Below the pieces are notes generated by a model. The model saw only the letters and a program-made list of their open reading frames with translations, was not told the origin of the DNA and searched no databases. 64,000 nucleotides of DNA from Dellaglioa algida DSM 15638 (GTDB lineage Bacteria > Bacillota > Bacilli > Lactobacillales > Lactobacillaceae), in the NCBI RefSeq assembly GCF_001434695.1, contig NZ_AZDI01000002.1, positions 248,001 to 312,000 on the forward strand, given 5' to 3'. The stretch's first letter is position 1, and the number at the start of each line of letters is the position of its first letter. This document shows, one piece after another, positions 10,417-20,820 of the stretch. The translations under genes and the position numbers were made by a program.

Positions 10417-10653
10417 TTGAGAACAACAATTATATAACATATTTTTAGCGAATCGATGATAGTGGGAAATCGATAATCACTGTTATGTAATTTATCCTCT
10501 CAATAAGTTAATTAAACTGAACTATTAAGTAAGTTTAATCGGAATCATCTCCGTTACCATGATGATTGAGTGATAGATAAAAGTAAAAGACTAGTGTCTG
10601 TCTAAATTTGGGTGGTAACGCGAAGACTTCGTCCCTTGTAACGGAGTCTTTTT
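10417..10653 (+). promoter_or_regulatory. T-box riboswitch leader of ileS
   Basis: Senses uncharged tRNA-Ile and controls ileS by antitermination. Stem I is closed by TTGAGA (10417-10422) with TCTCAA (10498-10503). An inner hairpin TCGAT/ATCGA is followed by a probable ATC isoleucine specifier at 10476-10478. The T-box sequence GGGTGGTAACGCG is at 10610-10622. Next comes a terminator, AAGACT paired with AGTCTT at 10623-10650, plus a T run. The motif, terminator and downstream ileS make the call firm; the exact specifier is read by eye. Confidence 0.92.
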
Positions 10654-10695
10654 GTGTATAATAAGATAAAATAACTTTTAAAAGGAGTTTATATT

Positions 10696-13479
10696 ATGAA
10701 AATGAAAGAAACCTTAAACTTAGGTAAAACGGAATTTCCAATGCGTGGTAATTTACCCGTTAAGGAAGCCGAACGCCAAGATGGATGGAATCAAGATAGC
10801 GTTTATGAATTAAGACAAAAATTGAATGAAAACAAACCAAGCTTTATTTTGCATGATGGACCTCCATATGCCAATGGTAATATCCATATGGGTCATGCTT
10901 TAAATAAAATCACAAAAGATATCATTGTCCGTTCAAAATCAATGATGGGATTCAGAGCTCCTTACGTACCGGGCTGGGATACACATGGTCTACCAATTGA
11001 ACAACAATTGGTTAAACAGGGCGTTGATCGTAAAAAAATGTCAAAAGCAGCTTTCCGTGAACTTTGTGAAAAGTATGCTTTAGAACAAGTTAACTTACAA
11101 CGAGAAGATTTTAAACGTTTAGGAGTCGCAGCTGAATGGGACAACCCATACATGACACTACAACCTGAATTTGAGGCTGAAGAAGTTAGAATGTTTGGTG
11201 AAATGGCCGAAAAAGGGTATATCTATAAAGGTAAAAAACCAATTTACTGGTCACCATCATCTGAATCAGCATTGGCTGAAGCAGAAATCGAATATCAAGA
11301 TATTAAATCACCTTCAATGTATATCACATTTGATGTTGTAGATGGAAAAGATATTTTAGATACAGATACAAAAATGATTATTTGGACAACAACACCATGG
11401 ACGATTCCCGCTAATTATGGTGTAGCAGTGCATCCTGATTACAAATACATCCAAATTGATGCTGATGGCACAAAGTATGTAGTCGCAGAAGAACGTTTAA
11501 GCGTATTAAAAGAAGAATTTGATTGGGAAAATGTTGAAGTGCTAAAAGAGTTTTCTGGTCGTGATATGGAATATATGACGGTACAACATCCGTTATATGA
11601 TCGTACATCATTAGTTATCCTTGGATACCATGTCACTTTAGATTCTGGTACAGGACTTGTTCATACAGCTCCAGGACATGGTGAAGATGATTTTATTGCG
11701 GGACAAAAATATAAATTACCTGTTGTTTCTGTTTTAGATGAAAAAGGTATCATGAATGAAGATGCTCCTGGTTTTGAAGGTATCTTTTATGATAAAGCAA
11801 ACCCACTTGTAACTGATCAGTTGAAAGAAAATGGTCATTTACTTAAGTTATCATTCTTTACGCATAGTTATCCACATGATTGGCGTACAAAGAAACCAGT
11901 TGTATTCCGTGCAACAGCACAGTGGTTTGCATCAGTAGAGATGTTCCGTGATGATATTTTAAAAGAAATTGATAAAGTTGATTTTAAAAACGAATGGGGT
12001 AAAGTTCGCCTTTACAACATGATTAAAGATCGTGGTGATTGGGTAATCTCACGTCAACGCGCATGGGGTGTTCCGTTACCAATCTTCTATGCAGAAGATG
12101 GCACACCAATTATTACACCAGAAACAATTGAACATGTTGCGCAATTATTTGAAGAACATGGCTCAAATATCTGGTTTAAACACGATGCTAAAGCATTGCT
12201 TCCTGAAGGCTTCACGAGTGAACACAGTCCAAACGGCGGGTTCACAAAAGAAGAAGATATTATGGATGTTTGGTTTGATTCTGGTTCTTCTCACAGAGGC
12301 GTACTGGGCAAACGTGATAATTTAACGTATCCTGCAGATCTTTACATGGAAGGTTCAGATCAATATCGAGGATGGTTTAACTCAAGTATTATTACGTCCG
12401 TTGCGACTAATGGTATTGCGCCATACAAACAGTTGATGTCACAAGGATTTGTTCTAGATGATAAAGGTCATAAGATGAGTAAGTCACTTGGTAATATTAT
12501 TTTACCAAGTAAGGTTATTAAACAGTCAGGTGCTGAAATTGTTCGATTATGGACTGCTTCGGCGGATACTTCATCTGATGTTGCTGTTTCAATGGACATC
12601 TTAAAACAAGTTTCAGAAACATATCGTAAAATTAGAAATACATTTAAATTTATTTTGGCTAATACAACTGATTTTGAACCAAGTAAAAATGCTGTTGCAT
12701 TTGACGATTTGGCATCTGCAGATAAATATATGTTAATTAAATTAAATGCCTTTTCAAAAGAAGTATTAAATAACTATGCTGAATATGATTTCTTAGCAAT
12801 TTACAAGAAAGTGATTACGTTCATTTCAAATGATTTGTCTGCATTCTACTTAGATATCGCAAAAGATATCGTCTACATTGAAGCTGAAGATAGCTTCGAG
12901 AGACGTTCAATGCAAACAGTTCTCTATCAGATTGTGACAACAATGGCTAAGTTATTAACGCCTATCTTGCCACATACAACTGAAGAGGTCTGGGACTATT
13001 TAAAAGAACCAGAAGAATATATTCAATTAAGTGAAATGCCAGAAGTTGCTCATTTTGACGGTGAAATTAAAATTGTCGAAAATTGGCAAGCATTTATGAA
13101 AATGCGTTCACACGTGTTAAAGGTGTTAGAAGATGCCCGCGATGCAAAATTAATTGGAAAGTCATTTGAAGCAAAAGTTAGTTTATATGTGAATGATTCT
13201 GACAAAGCTTTATTAGATGCGCTTAACACGGATGTACGTCAACAACTAATTGTTTCTGATTTAGAAATTTTATCAGTTGAAAACGCACCTGAAGATGCAA
13301 CCAAATTTGATGATTTAGCTGTCAAGGTCGAAGTTGCCAGTGGCGAAGTTTGTCAAAGATGTCGTATGATTAAGACAGATGTGGGTGAAAATCCTGAATT
13401 ACCAACTCTTTGTCATCGTTGTGCAACAATTGTTGAACGTAACTACCCTAAAGCAGTTACAGAAGGATTCGAAAATTAA
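10696..13479 (+). CDS. ileS: Isoleucine--tRNA ligase
   Basis: Charges tRNA-Ile and edits mischarged valine. The 927-aa product fits bacterial class I IleRS. The HIGH motif appears as HMGH at residues 64-67 after [10 protein letters not shown]. The editing domain contains [11 protein letters not shown], and [10 protein letters not shown] (KMSKS near residue 593) forms the second ATP site. A C-terminal zinc site is visible as CQRC and CHRC. ATG 10696 follows GGAG. Expression is controlled by the T-box directly upstream, and a terminator follows at 13491-13522. Confidence 0.98.
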   Translation: MKMKETLNLGKTEFPMRGNLPVKEAERQDGWNQDSVYELRQKLNENKPSFILHDGPPYANGNIHMGHALNKITKDIIVRSKSMMGFRAPYVPGWDTHGLPIEQQLVKQGVDRKKMSKAAFRELCEKYALEQVNLQREDFKRLGVAAEWDNPYMTLQPEFEAEEVRMFGEMAEKGYIYKGKKPIYWSPSSESALAEAEIEYQDIKSPSMYITFDVVDGKDILDTDTKMIIWTTTPWTIPANYGVAVHPDYKYIQIDADGTKYVVAEERLSVLKEEFDWENVEVLKEFSGRDMEYMTVQHPLYDRTSLVILGYHVTLDSGTGLVHTAPGHGEDDFIAGQKYKLPVVSVLDEKGIMNEDAPGFEGIFYDKANPLVTDQLKENGHLLKLSFFTHSYPHDWRTKKPVVFRATAQWFASVEMFRDDILKEIDKVDFKNEWGKVRLYNMIKDRGDWVISRQRAWGVPLPIFYAEDGTPIITPETIEHVAQLFEEHGSNIWFKHDAKALLPEGFTSEHSPNGGFTKEEDIMDVWFDSGSSHRGVLGKRDNLTYPADLYMEGSDQYRGWFNSSIITSVATNGIAPYKQLMSQGFVLDDKGHKMSKSLGNIILPSKVIKQSGAEIVRLWTASADTSSDVAVSMDILKQVSETYRKIRNTFKFILANTTDFEPSKNAVAFDDLASADKYMLIKLNAFSKEVLNNYAEYDFLAIYKKVITFISNDLSAFYLDIAKDIVYIEAEDSFERRSMQTVLYQIVTTMAKLLTPILPHTTEEVWDYLKEPEEYIQLSEMPEVAHFDGEIKIVENWQAFMKMRSHVLKVLEDARDAKLIGKSFEAKVSLYVNDSDKALLDALNTDVRQQLIVSDLEILSVENAPEDATKFDDLAVKVEVASGEVCQRCRMIKTDVGENPELPTLCHRCATIVERNYPKAVTEGFEN

Positions 13480-13490
13480 TCAAATTTCTG

Positions 13491-13522
13491 AAAAGGAGTA
13501 ACATTATGTTATTCCTTTTTTT
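13491..13522 (+). terminator. Rho-independent terminator of ileS
   Basis: AAAAGGAGTAACA pairs with TGTTATTCCTTTT across a short loop (one G-U pair), followed by a T run. It lies 11 bp after the ileS stop. Confidence 0.88.
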
Positions 13523-13599
13523 GAGCCAAAATGATTACAAAACTCAGATTATGAGGTAGTATGTGGGTTATACAATTACAGTGGAAGTGGGTGTTTAAT

Positions 13600-14574
13600 G
13601 TGCAATTAATTAAGGTGCATGGATCAGAAAATGATTTCTTTCTTTTGGATCAGACAAAATTAGAAGTCGCGTTGTCCGATGAACAATTAAAAGAGTTAGC
13701 AATTAAAATGTGTAACCGTATAACTGGTTTACACGGTGGATCAGATGGTATTTTGGTTGTTGATCATTCCGAACATAGTGGTGTTTTGGGCCAGATGAGA
13801 GTTATTAATGCTGATGGTACGGAAGCCAGTATGTGCGGAAATGGCTTAAGAACAGTTGGACGTTATTTAGAAAAAGAATATGGACAAACGACATTTAAAG
13901 TTGAAACAATGCATGCTGATTTGAAGGTTGAAAAAGCGCCAGACCTTAAATCGAACGTCGCAGCATATAATGTTGAAATTTCGCCCGTTAGTTTTATGTC
14001 AGAGACGTTACCGATGTTTCTAGACCGAGAAACTCTGGTTGATGATTATGTTCCTGAATTTTCAAAAACGTTAAAATTTTCAGCAGTTTCGGTTCCTAAC
14101 CCTCATCTAATAGCTTTTGTTGATCATGAGACGTTGGAAGGGCCAGAGCTTGAAAAAATTGCAACATATTTAAACGGTGAGAATCCTTACTTCCCTGACG
14201 GAGTCAACGTTAGTTTTGTTGAAAAATTAGACGGTCATTCGATTTTTGTTAGAACGTATGAACGTGGGGTCGGTTTTACCAATGCATGTGGGACAGCGAT
14301 GTCTGCATCAAGTTTAATGTTTGTGATGTTAAGTAACAAACAGGTACCTTTTGAAACTGAGATTAACGTTAGAAATCCTGGTGGGATGGTTAAAACGATA
14401 GTACATCAAAATGATAATGGCGAATATTGGATGTCATTAATCGGTAATGCGACTAATGTTGCAAATGTAACAGTTGACTTAGCTGATGCCATGAATGGTG
14501 ATTATTCTCATGCAAAATGGGTCCCAACAAATGAACAAGAAAATTATTTAGAATTTATCTCAAGTATCAGGTAA
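13600..14574 (+). CDS. dapF: Diaminopimelate epimerase DapF
   Basis: Converts LL- to meso-diaminopimelate, the precursor of mDAP cross-links and lysine. The two active-site cysteines are seen in ADGTEASMCGNGLRT and FTNACGTAMSAS. GTG 13600 was chosen because family members begin with a form of VQLIKVHGSENDFF; an in-frame ATG at 13561 would add 13 unrelated residues. At 324 aa it is longer than the roughly 275-aa enterobacterial enzyme, as I recall for lactobacilli. It agrees with the mDAP-type MurE at the window start. A strong terminator follows. Confidence 0.93.
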   Translation: MQLIKVHGSENDFFLLDQTKLEVALSDEQLKELAIKMCNRITGLHGGSDGILVVDHSEHSGVLGQMRVINADGTEASMCGNGLRTVGRYLEKEYGQTTFKVETMHADLKVEKAPDLKSNVAAYNVEISPVSFMSETLPMFLDRETLVDDYVPEFSKTLKFSAVSVPNPHLIAFVDHETLEGPELEKIATYLNGENPYFPDGVNVSFVEKLDGHSIFVRTYERGVGFTNACGTAMSASSLMFVMLSNKQVPFETEINVRNPGGMVKTIVHQNDNGEYWMSLIGNATNVANVTVDLADAMNGDYSHAKWVPTNEQENYLEFISSIR

Positions 14575-14582
14575 TTTAATTA

Positions 14583-14621
14583 GGGTAAAAGACATAAATG
14601 ACTGTCTTTTATCCTTTTTTT
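14583..14621 (+). terminator. Rho-independent terminator of dapF
   Basis: GGGTAAAAGACA pairs with TGTCTTTTATCC across an 8-nt loop and is followed by seven T. It lies 9 bp after the dapF stop. Confidence 0.9.
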
Positions 14622-14655
14622 AATTTAAAATGAAAGGAAACACTTGAGGAAACAA

Positions 14656-15579
14656 ATGAAAAAATGGATTGTTGGAATTTGTATAGTTTTTGTCATAATT
14701 GGGCTTATTATTTTTGGAATTAGCTATTATTTATTTAAATATGCGGAGACACCGACGAATAAAGGATTTATTAAATCCGAAACGGCGAGTGTTGAATTAA
14801 AAAGAGAAAATGAATGGTTAAATCGGATTAAAAAATTGAACTGGGAACTTACGTCTGATGATAACTTAAAACTTAAAGCAATCTATGTGCCGGCAGAAAA
14901 AAAGACTAATAAAACAATATTTGTTGCCCATGGGTTTATGGGTAAGAAAGAGTCGATGGTTCGATTTATTCATTTTTATCATGATCAGGGTTATAACGTT
15001 ATTGCCCCGGACGCTAGAGCACATGGGCAAAGCCAAGGAAAGTATATCGGATACGGATGGTTAGAGAGAAATGATAATTTAAAATGGCTTAACAAGGTCA
15101 TAGATTATCAAGGGACAGATTCAAAAATTACATTATTTGGGATCAGCATGGGCGGTGCTACGGTTATGATGTTAAGCGGTGAAAAACGATTGCCCGTACA
15201 AGTTAAAGTAATTATTGAGGATTGCGGTTATACCAGTGTGGCCGATGAGCTAACTTATCAGTTGAAACAAATGTATAAGTTACCTAAAATCCCATTTATA
15301 CCGGTTGCCAGCGTGATATCTAAGTTTAAGGCGGGTTATTCATTTTATGAAGCGAGTTCAATTAAACAGTTGAGTAAGAATAAATTGCCTGTTTTGTTTA
15401 TTCATGGTGGCACAGATAAGTTTGTTCCGACTGAAATGATTTATAAAAATTATGCAGCAACAAAAGGCCCTAAAGATATTTTTATAGTGTCGGGTGCAGA
15501 GCACGGGAACTCCTTTACTAAAGATAAGTCGGGTTATACAAAAAAAGTAACTCATTTCTTGGAACAATATTTTAATTAA
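14656..15579 (+). CDS. Membrane-anchored alpha/beta hydrolase (YqkD-like)
   Basis: Predicted serine hydrolase of unknown substrate. An N-terminal hydrophobic anchor (WIVGICIVFVIIGLIIFGI) would place the catalytic domain outside the membrane. The oxyanion region is HGFMGKKESM, the nucleophile elbow GISMGG, the acid probably the Asp of HGGTDKFVP, and the base the His of GAEHGNS, giving a full triad. The overall pattern resembles B. subtilis YqkD. ATG 14656 has GAGG 6 bp upstream; TTG 14644 with AAGGA is an equally possible start adding four residues. It stands between terminators and the Nudix gene. Confidence 0.85.
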   Translation: MKKWIVGICIVFVIIGLIIFGISYYLFKYAETPTNKGFIKSETASVELKRENEWLNRIKKLNWELTSDDNLKLKAIYVPAEKKTNKTIFVAHGFMGKKESMVRFIHFYHDQGYNVIAPDARAHGQSQGKYIGYGWLERNDNLKWLNKVIDYQGTDSKITLFGISMGGATVMMLSGEKRLPVQVKVIIEDCGYTSVADELTYQLKQMYKLPKIPFIPVASVISKFKAGYSFYEASSIKQLSKNKLPVLFIHGGTDKFVPTEMIYKNYAATKGPKDIFIVSGAEHGNSFTKDKSGYTKKVTHFLEQYFN

Positions 15580-15605
15580 AAAAGTAAAATTGCGAGGTTG
15601 ATTGG

Positions 15606-16166
15606 ATGAACTTAGAAGAAAAAGTATTATCTGAAGAAATATTTTTTAAAGGTCATGTTATAGAAGTTGCGAAGGAGACTGTTGAATTACCTAATGGTGA
15701 ACAATCGACTAGAGAAATTGTCCATCATCACGGGGCTGTCGGTATATTTGCAGTGACGGATGAAGATAAGATTATTTTAGTTAATCAATGGCGTGCGCCA
15801 ATTAGAAAAACGTCGTTAGAAATTCCGGCTGGTAAAATTAATGGCGAGGACCATGATTTAATGGAAACCGCAATGCGCGAACTTAATGAAGAAACGCGAT
15901 ATACACCAAAAAAAATAACGAAAATTTATGGGTTTCATTCTGCGGTTGGTTTCGCCGATGAATATCTAACTCTATATCATGCAACCGGGTTGGTAAATGT
16001 CGAGACCGAATTACCTCAAGATGCTGATGAATTTTTAAATTTGATGGAATTGACGTTTGATGAGGTTCAGGATAAGATTAAATCAGGCGAGATTACAGAC
16101 GTTAAAACTATTTTAGCGGTCGCTTATTGGGAAATTCAACGATTAAAAGGTGAATTACATGGATGA
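15606..16166 (+). CDS. Nudix hydrolase, ADP-ribose pyrophosphatase type
   Basis: Probable ADP-sugar pyrophosphatase of the NudF type, 186 aa. An N-terminal strand region (ILVNQWRAPIRKTSLEIPAGK) precedes the Nudix helix, where the metal-binding core RELNEET is intact. The rest of the box deviates: the loop between the leading Gly and REL is one residue longer than in B. subtilis NudF, and the closing Gly is Arg (EETRY). ADP-ribose specificity is inferred from overall resemblance only. The last 8 bp overlap the next gene, so the two are probably translated together. Confidence 0.88.
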   Translation: MNLEEKVLSEEIFFKGHVIEVAKETVELPNGEQSTREIVHHHGAVGIFAVTDEDKIILVNQWRAPIRKTSLEIPAGKINGEDHDLMETAMRELNEETRYTPKKITKIYGFHSAVGFADEYLTLYHATGLVNVETELPQDADEFLNLMELTFDEVQDKIKSGEITDVKTILAVAYWEIQRLKGELHG

Positions 16167-16416
16167 TGAAACAAAACTATCAAGAAGTGAGTATCAGAGA
16201 TTACAAGAACTAGAGAATAATCCTGAATTGCGTCAAGAAGAGCGTCGACGAGTAGAGAAAGAATATCTGGAGGAGCATCCTACCAGAAGTTCCCTCACGG
16301 ATGAACCAGAGAAAACGGGTAAAAAAAATAAATTAAATCGATTTTTAAATTGGACAATTGGTTTTTTGATTGTCGCAATCATAATCGTTTTTTTAGCTTT
16401 ATTCCTATTACCCTAA
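16159..16416 (+). CDS. Small single-pass membrane protein, unrecognised
   Basis: I do not recognise a named family. The 85-aa product has a charged N-terminal half (SRSEYQRLQELENNPELRQE) predicted to be helical, a Lys/Asn-rich spacer, and one C-terminal hydrophobic segment (WTIGFLIVAIIIVFLALFLL) ending the protein, so it looks tail-anchored with a cytoplasmic head. ATG 16159 follows AAGGTG with a 7-bp gap; GTG 16150 lies in that site. It overlaps the Nudix gene by 8 bp and precedes mtnN by 28 bp, suggesting one operon. Confidence 0.75.
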   Translation: MDDETKLSRSEYQRLQELENNPELRQEERRRVEKEYLEEHPTRSSLTDEPEKTGKKNKLNRFLNWTIGFLIVAIIIVFLALFLLP

Positions 16417-16444
16417 TTATTAATATAAAGTGGAGGTCACAACT

Positions 16445-17128
16445 ATGATTTACGGTATTTTGTGTGCGATGGAAGAAGAAATTATTTCGCTTAGAAGTCA
16501 TTTAGAAGATAGAACAGATAAAGAAATTGGTGGTATTTCATTCTATACTGGTCAAATTAATAAACATAAGGTTGTTCTAGTAAGGTCCGGTATTGGTAAA
16601 GTTCAGGCCGGGATGACAACTGGACTTCTGATTGCAGAATTTGGCGTAACAGCCGTTATCAATTCCGGATCTGCTGGCGGTATTGGGCAAGGACTTAAAA
16701 TTGGTGATGTTGTTTTGGCTACAGAAGTTGCCTATCATGATGTCGATGCAACAGCATTTGGCTATGAAATTGGCCAATTACCACAGCAACCGGCGAAATA
16801 TTCGGCAGATATAGATTTAAATGCTGCAATTACCAAGGCTGCTCAAGAGAATAACTTAAGTATAAAACCGGGACTTATTGTGACCGGGGACCAATTTATT
16901 GCGAGTCAAGAACAAACAGATGCAATTCTCAATCATTTTCCCACGGCACTTTGTAGTGAAATGGAAAGTGCAGCAGTTGGGCAGGCCGCATATCAATTTG
17001 GTGTTCCTTTTACAATTGTTAGAGCCATGTCAGATGTAGCGGACGAAGAAGCTGGTCAAACGTTTGATGAGTTTATTATTGAGGCTGGTCAAAAATCGGC
17101 AAAAATGATTCTTTCGTTACTAAAATAA
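16445..17128 (+). CDS. mtnN: 5'-methylthioadenosine/S-adenosylhomocysteine nucleosidase
   Basis: Cleaves adenine from MTA and SAH, recycling by-products of SAM-dependent methylation and of polyamine and AI-2 metabolism. At 227 aa the length is typical. Active-site residues are visible: the Glu in GILCAMEEEI near residue 11, the substrate site SEMESAAVGQAA and the catalytic Asp in RAMSDVAD. ATG 16445 follows GGAGG by 8 bp; GTG 16430 is too early. It lies 25 bp before the cysteine desulfurase, a neighbourhood resembling that around B. subtilis yrrU. Confidence 0.95.
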   Translation: MIYGILCAMEEEIISLRSHLEDRTDKEIGGISFYTGQINKHKVVLVRSGIGKVQAGMTTGLLIAEFGVTAVINSGSAGGIGQGLKIGDVVLATEVAYHDVDATAFGYEIGQLPQQPAKYSADIDLNAAITKAAQENNLSIKPGLIVTGDQFIASQEQTDAILNHFPTALCSEMESAAVGQAAYQFGVPFTIVRAMSDVADEEAGQTFDEFIIEAGQKSAKMILSLLK

Positions 17129-17153
17129 AGTTTAAAGGAGACTAGAAAATTTT

Positions 17154-18302
17154 ATGTCAGGAATATATTTAGATAATGCGGCAACAACACCAATGGCAAA
17201 AGAAGTCATTGAAGTCATGACAAATGCCATGCAGACTACTTTTGGAAATGCCTCTAGTACTCATCAATTTGGACGCTCAGCACGTATGGTACTTGATGAT
17301 AGCCGAAAAGTTATTGCCGATAGTATTCATGCTAAGGAGTCAGAAATTATTTTTACAAGTGGTGGTACAGAAAGTGATAATATGGCCATCATGCAGACAG
17401 CAATTCAAAGAAAGTCGCTGGGTAAGCATTTAATTACTTCTGCGGTTGAGCATCAAGCGATTTTAAAATCAATGAAATATTTGGAATCAATTGGATTTGA
17501 AGTTACTTATTTGCCAGTTAATGAAGATGGCGTCATAGATATAACAGATTTTAAAAATGCACTGAAGGATGATACGATTTTAGTATCGATTATGATGGGT
17601 AATAACGAAACAGGAAGTCATATGCCTATCCATGAAATTGGTGATATCTTGAAAGATCATCAAGCTTGGTTTCATACGGATGCCGTTCAAGCATATGGTT
17701 TATTGGATATTGATGTTAATGTAGACCATATTGATATGCTATCAACCTCAGCCCATAAATTGAATGGACCTAAGTTTCTAGGCTTTTTATATAAGCGCGA
17801 CACCATTTTTTCTCCACCATTTATTAAAGGCGGAGAACAGGAAGATAAAAGGCGTGCGGGAACAGAGAATGTGCCAGCAATTGCAGGCTTTGCGAAGGCC
17901 GTTTCTTTAGTCTCGGATGACGAAAAGAAAGCGCGTCAATTAAAATATCAAGGATTTAAAAAGCAAATCATTGCGGCATTAGAAGTGAATAAGATTGATT
18001 TTGAAATCAATGGAACGCTTTCAGATGATAATTTACAACACGTGTTTAACATTTGGATTAAGGGAGTACAGACGGAAGTTCTACAAACGCGTTTAGATTT
18101 GGCTGGTATTGCCGTTTCTGGTGGTTCAGCATGTACTGCCGGCAACTTGGAACCTTCACATGTTCTGATTGCCATGTATGGTGAGAATAGCCCTCGAGTG
18201 ACCGAATCTATTCGATTAAGTTTCGGTAAGGACAATACGGATGAAGAGATTGCTGTTTTTGTTACGCAATTAGTTCGAATTGTTGGACGGTTAAAAAAAT
18301 AG
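17154..18302 (+). CDS. iscS: Cysteine desulfurase (IscS/YrvO type)
   Basis: PLP enzyme that takes sulfur from cysteine as a persulfide. Motifs in order: YLDNAATTPM at the start, FTSGGTESDNMA, the PLP-binding Lys in STSAHKLNGPK, and the persulfide Cys in GGSACTAGNLEPSHV. The 382-aa length is normal. The nearby mnmA suggests that its main sulfur acceptor is the tRNA 2-thiouridine pathway, as for B. subtilis YrvO with TrmU. DUF1831 follows 13 bp downstream. Confidence 0.95.
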   Translation: MSGIYLDNAATTPMAKEVIEVMTNAMQTTFGNASSTHQFGRSARMVLDDSRKVIADSIHAKESEIIFTSGGTESDNMAIMQTAIQRKSLGKHLITSAVEHQAILKSMKYLESIGFEVTYLPVNEDGVIDITDFKNALKDDTILVSIMMGNNETGSHMPIHEIGDILKDHQAWFHTDAVQAYGLLDIDVNVDHIDMLSTSAHKLNGPKFLGFLYKRDTIFSPPFIKGGEQEDKRRAGTENVPAIAGFAKAVSLVSDDEKKARQLKYQGFKKQIIAALEVNKIDFEINGTLSDDNLQHVFNIWIKGVQTEVLQTRLDLAGIAVSGGSACTAGNLEPSHVLIAMYGENSPRVTESIRLSFGKDNTDEEIAVFVTQLVRIVGRLKK

Positions 18303-18315
18303 GAGGTAGTTAATT

Positions 18316-18657
18316 ATGGCATTTGAAAAAAGTATTCAACTTTTGGGAGATATAGTGACTTATGAATTAAGTGCTGATGTAAAAAAATATACGCTAAGAG
18401 ATTTAGGCTTTGCGGAAACTAAAGCAGGCAATTTTCAGTTAGAAAGATCGTTGGATCCTAATTCACCTTTTAATCAAGGTATTAAAGTTAAAATTGTTGT
18501 TGATAAAACGTTGAGTGGGTTTAAAATGTCAACGACGACTGCAAATGGACTTAAGGCAGTTAATATTTTTAAAGATGAGAATAAAAAAGCCGAAACTGAA
18601 CAATTTGATTATGTTATTGGTCAGTTAGTTGACAGAGATGTCTTGAAGAAAATATAG
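18316..18657 (+). CDS. DUF1831 family protein
   Basis: Small soluble protein of 113 aa of the DUF1831 family, found in lactobacilli directly after a cysteine desulfurase gene. It starts MAFEKSIQLLGDIVTYEL and has no cysteines, membrane segments or recognised catalytic motif. GGAGG precedes the ATG. Its 13-bp spacing from the desulfurase and the nearby mnmA suggest an accessory role in sulfur transfer, but that is inference; no function is known to me. Confidence 0.82.
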   Translation: MAFEKSIQLLGDIVTYELSADVKKYTLRDLGFAETKAGNFQLERSLDPNSPFNQGIKVKIVVDKTLSGFKMSTTTANGLKAVNIFKDENKKAETEQFDYVIGQLVDRDVLKKI

Positions 18658-18685
18658 TCTCGGAAATATAAATTGTGATGGTGCA

Positions 18686-18694
18686 TGGTAAAAT
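18686..18694 (+). promoter_or_regulatory. Possible extended -10 promoter
   Basis: TGGTAAAAT lies 28 bp after the DUF1831 stop and just before the terminator hairpin that holds a six-codon ORF. No good -35 is visible. If active it would give a transcript of only about 50 nt unless the terminator is bypassed. Confidence 0.3.
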
Positions 18695-18709
18695 AGTAGG
18701 AATAATTTA

Positions 18710-18747
18710 AAGCATTCTCATGGAGGATTTTAATGAGAAGCTTTTTT
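18710..18747 (+). terminator. Terminator hairpin after DUF1831, enclosing a mini-ORF
   Basis: AAGCATTCTCAT pairs with ATGAGAAGCTT (one bulged A) across an 11-nt loop and runs into a T tract. The loop carries GGAGG and the 3' arm an ATG. It probably ends the mtnN-iscS-DUF1831 transcript. Confidence 0.75.
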
Positions 18748-18753
18748 ATTTGA
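18733..18753 (+). CDS. Possible six-codon leader ORF
   Basis: ATG 18733 encodes MRSFFI followed by TGA. GGAGG at 18722-18726 is at ideal spacing, better than many real starts in the window. The ORF overlaps the 3' arm and T tract of the terminator hairpin, so ribosomes there could affect hairpin formation. It may be chance, since mnmA has its own promoter downstream at 18803-18830. Confidence 0.25.
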   Translation: MRSFFI

Positions 18754-18802
18754 TAAAAATTTTAATTTAACTTGAATTAGAACTATTTATGACACACTAG
18801 GA

Positions 18803-18830
18803 TTGTATAAGTTCGTATTATTGGTATAAT
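18803..18830 (+). promoter_or_regulatory. mnmA promoter
   Basis: TTGTAT (-35), a 16-bp spacer, and a consensus TATAAT preceded by TGG (extended -10). It lies 72 bp before the mnmA start, with a small hairpin (TAGATT/AATCTA) in the leader. Confidence 0.75.
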
Positions 18831-18887
18831 AGTATTTACTGAAATAGTGCGACCTTCAAATCGTAGATTTTTTCAGAATCTAATTGA

Positions 18888-20042
<1,155 letters not shown>

Positions 20043-20059
20043 ATTGAATTTATGATATG

Positions 20060-20099
20060 AAAGGCACAAACAAAACAAATGTTTTGTTTGTGCCTTTTT
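20060..20099 (+). terminator. Rho-independent terminator of mnmA
   Basis: A 15-bp perfect stem (GGCACAAACAAAACA with its complement) and a 2-4 nt loop are followed by a T run. It is one of the strongest hairpins in the window. Confidence 0.93.
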
Positions 20100-20152
20100 A
20101 TTTTTGTGGCATAATATAATAGAGATAAAAAAATGGAGGGTCCTACTGACAG

Positions 20153-20809
20153 ATGACTAATATATATTTTATTCGACATGGTAAAACAGAATGGAATCTT
20201 GAAGGACGATATCAAGGTGCGAATGGGGATTCCCCTTTACTTAAACAAAGTTACACAGAGATTCAACAACTTATCAGCTCTCTGAAGGAAAAAAAGTTTG
20301 ATGCCATTTATTCAAGCCCAATTAAACGCGCAAGAGACACTGCGGATTTAATTAGCGAGGGCCTTAATCAAAAATTAAACGTTATTTTAGATAAAAATTT
20401 AGAAGAATTTCATTTGGGAAAAATGGAAGGGATGAAATTTACCGATGTGGCAAGTGAGTTCCCTGATGAACTTGATGCATTCCGTAATCATCCAGATAAA
20501 TATGAACCTCGTAAAATTGATGGCGAGACATTTCAAGAATTATTAAAACGTATGGTCCCAGCTGTTAAACGAATTGTGGCACAAAATAAATCGGATGCAA
20601 ATATTATTGTTGTCAGTCACGGTGCAGCACTAGGCGCTTTAATTCAAAATTTATTAGGTGTACCACTGAAGGATCTTCGCAAACAAGGTGGACTATCAAA
20701 TACGAGTACAACTATTTTAGAAACCAAAAATGGAACTGACTTTAATTTAATCAAATGGAATGATACCGACTATTTAGATAGAGCACGAGATGAAAGTGAT
20801 GTCGTTTAA
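20153..20809 (+). CDS. Histidine phosphatase / phosphoglycerate mutase family protein
   Basis: Branch-1 histidine phosphatase of 218 aa. The phospho-acceptor His is in FIRHGKTEWN at residues 6-15, with IYSSPIKRARDTA, the acid region LEEFHLGKMEG and the second His in VVSHGAALG. Substrate cannot be read from sequence; many such proteins act on small phosphorylated metabolites rather than 3-phosphoglycerate. A TATAAT at 20115-20120 is a possible promoter. The TPR gene follows after 11 bp, so it likely shares an operon with recD2. Confidence 0.9.
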   Translation: MTNIYFIRHGKTEWNLEGRYQGANGDSPLLKQSYTEIQQLISSLKEKKFDAIYSSPIKRARDTADLISEGLNQKLNVILDKNLEEFHLGKMEGMKFTDVASEFPDELDAFRNHPDKYEPRKIDGETFQELLKRMVPAVKRIVAQNKSDANIIVVSHGAALGALIQNLLGVPLKDLRKQGGLSNTSTTILETKNGTDFNLIKWNDTDYLDRARDESDVV

Positions 20810-20820
20810 GGAGTAATAAA

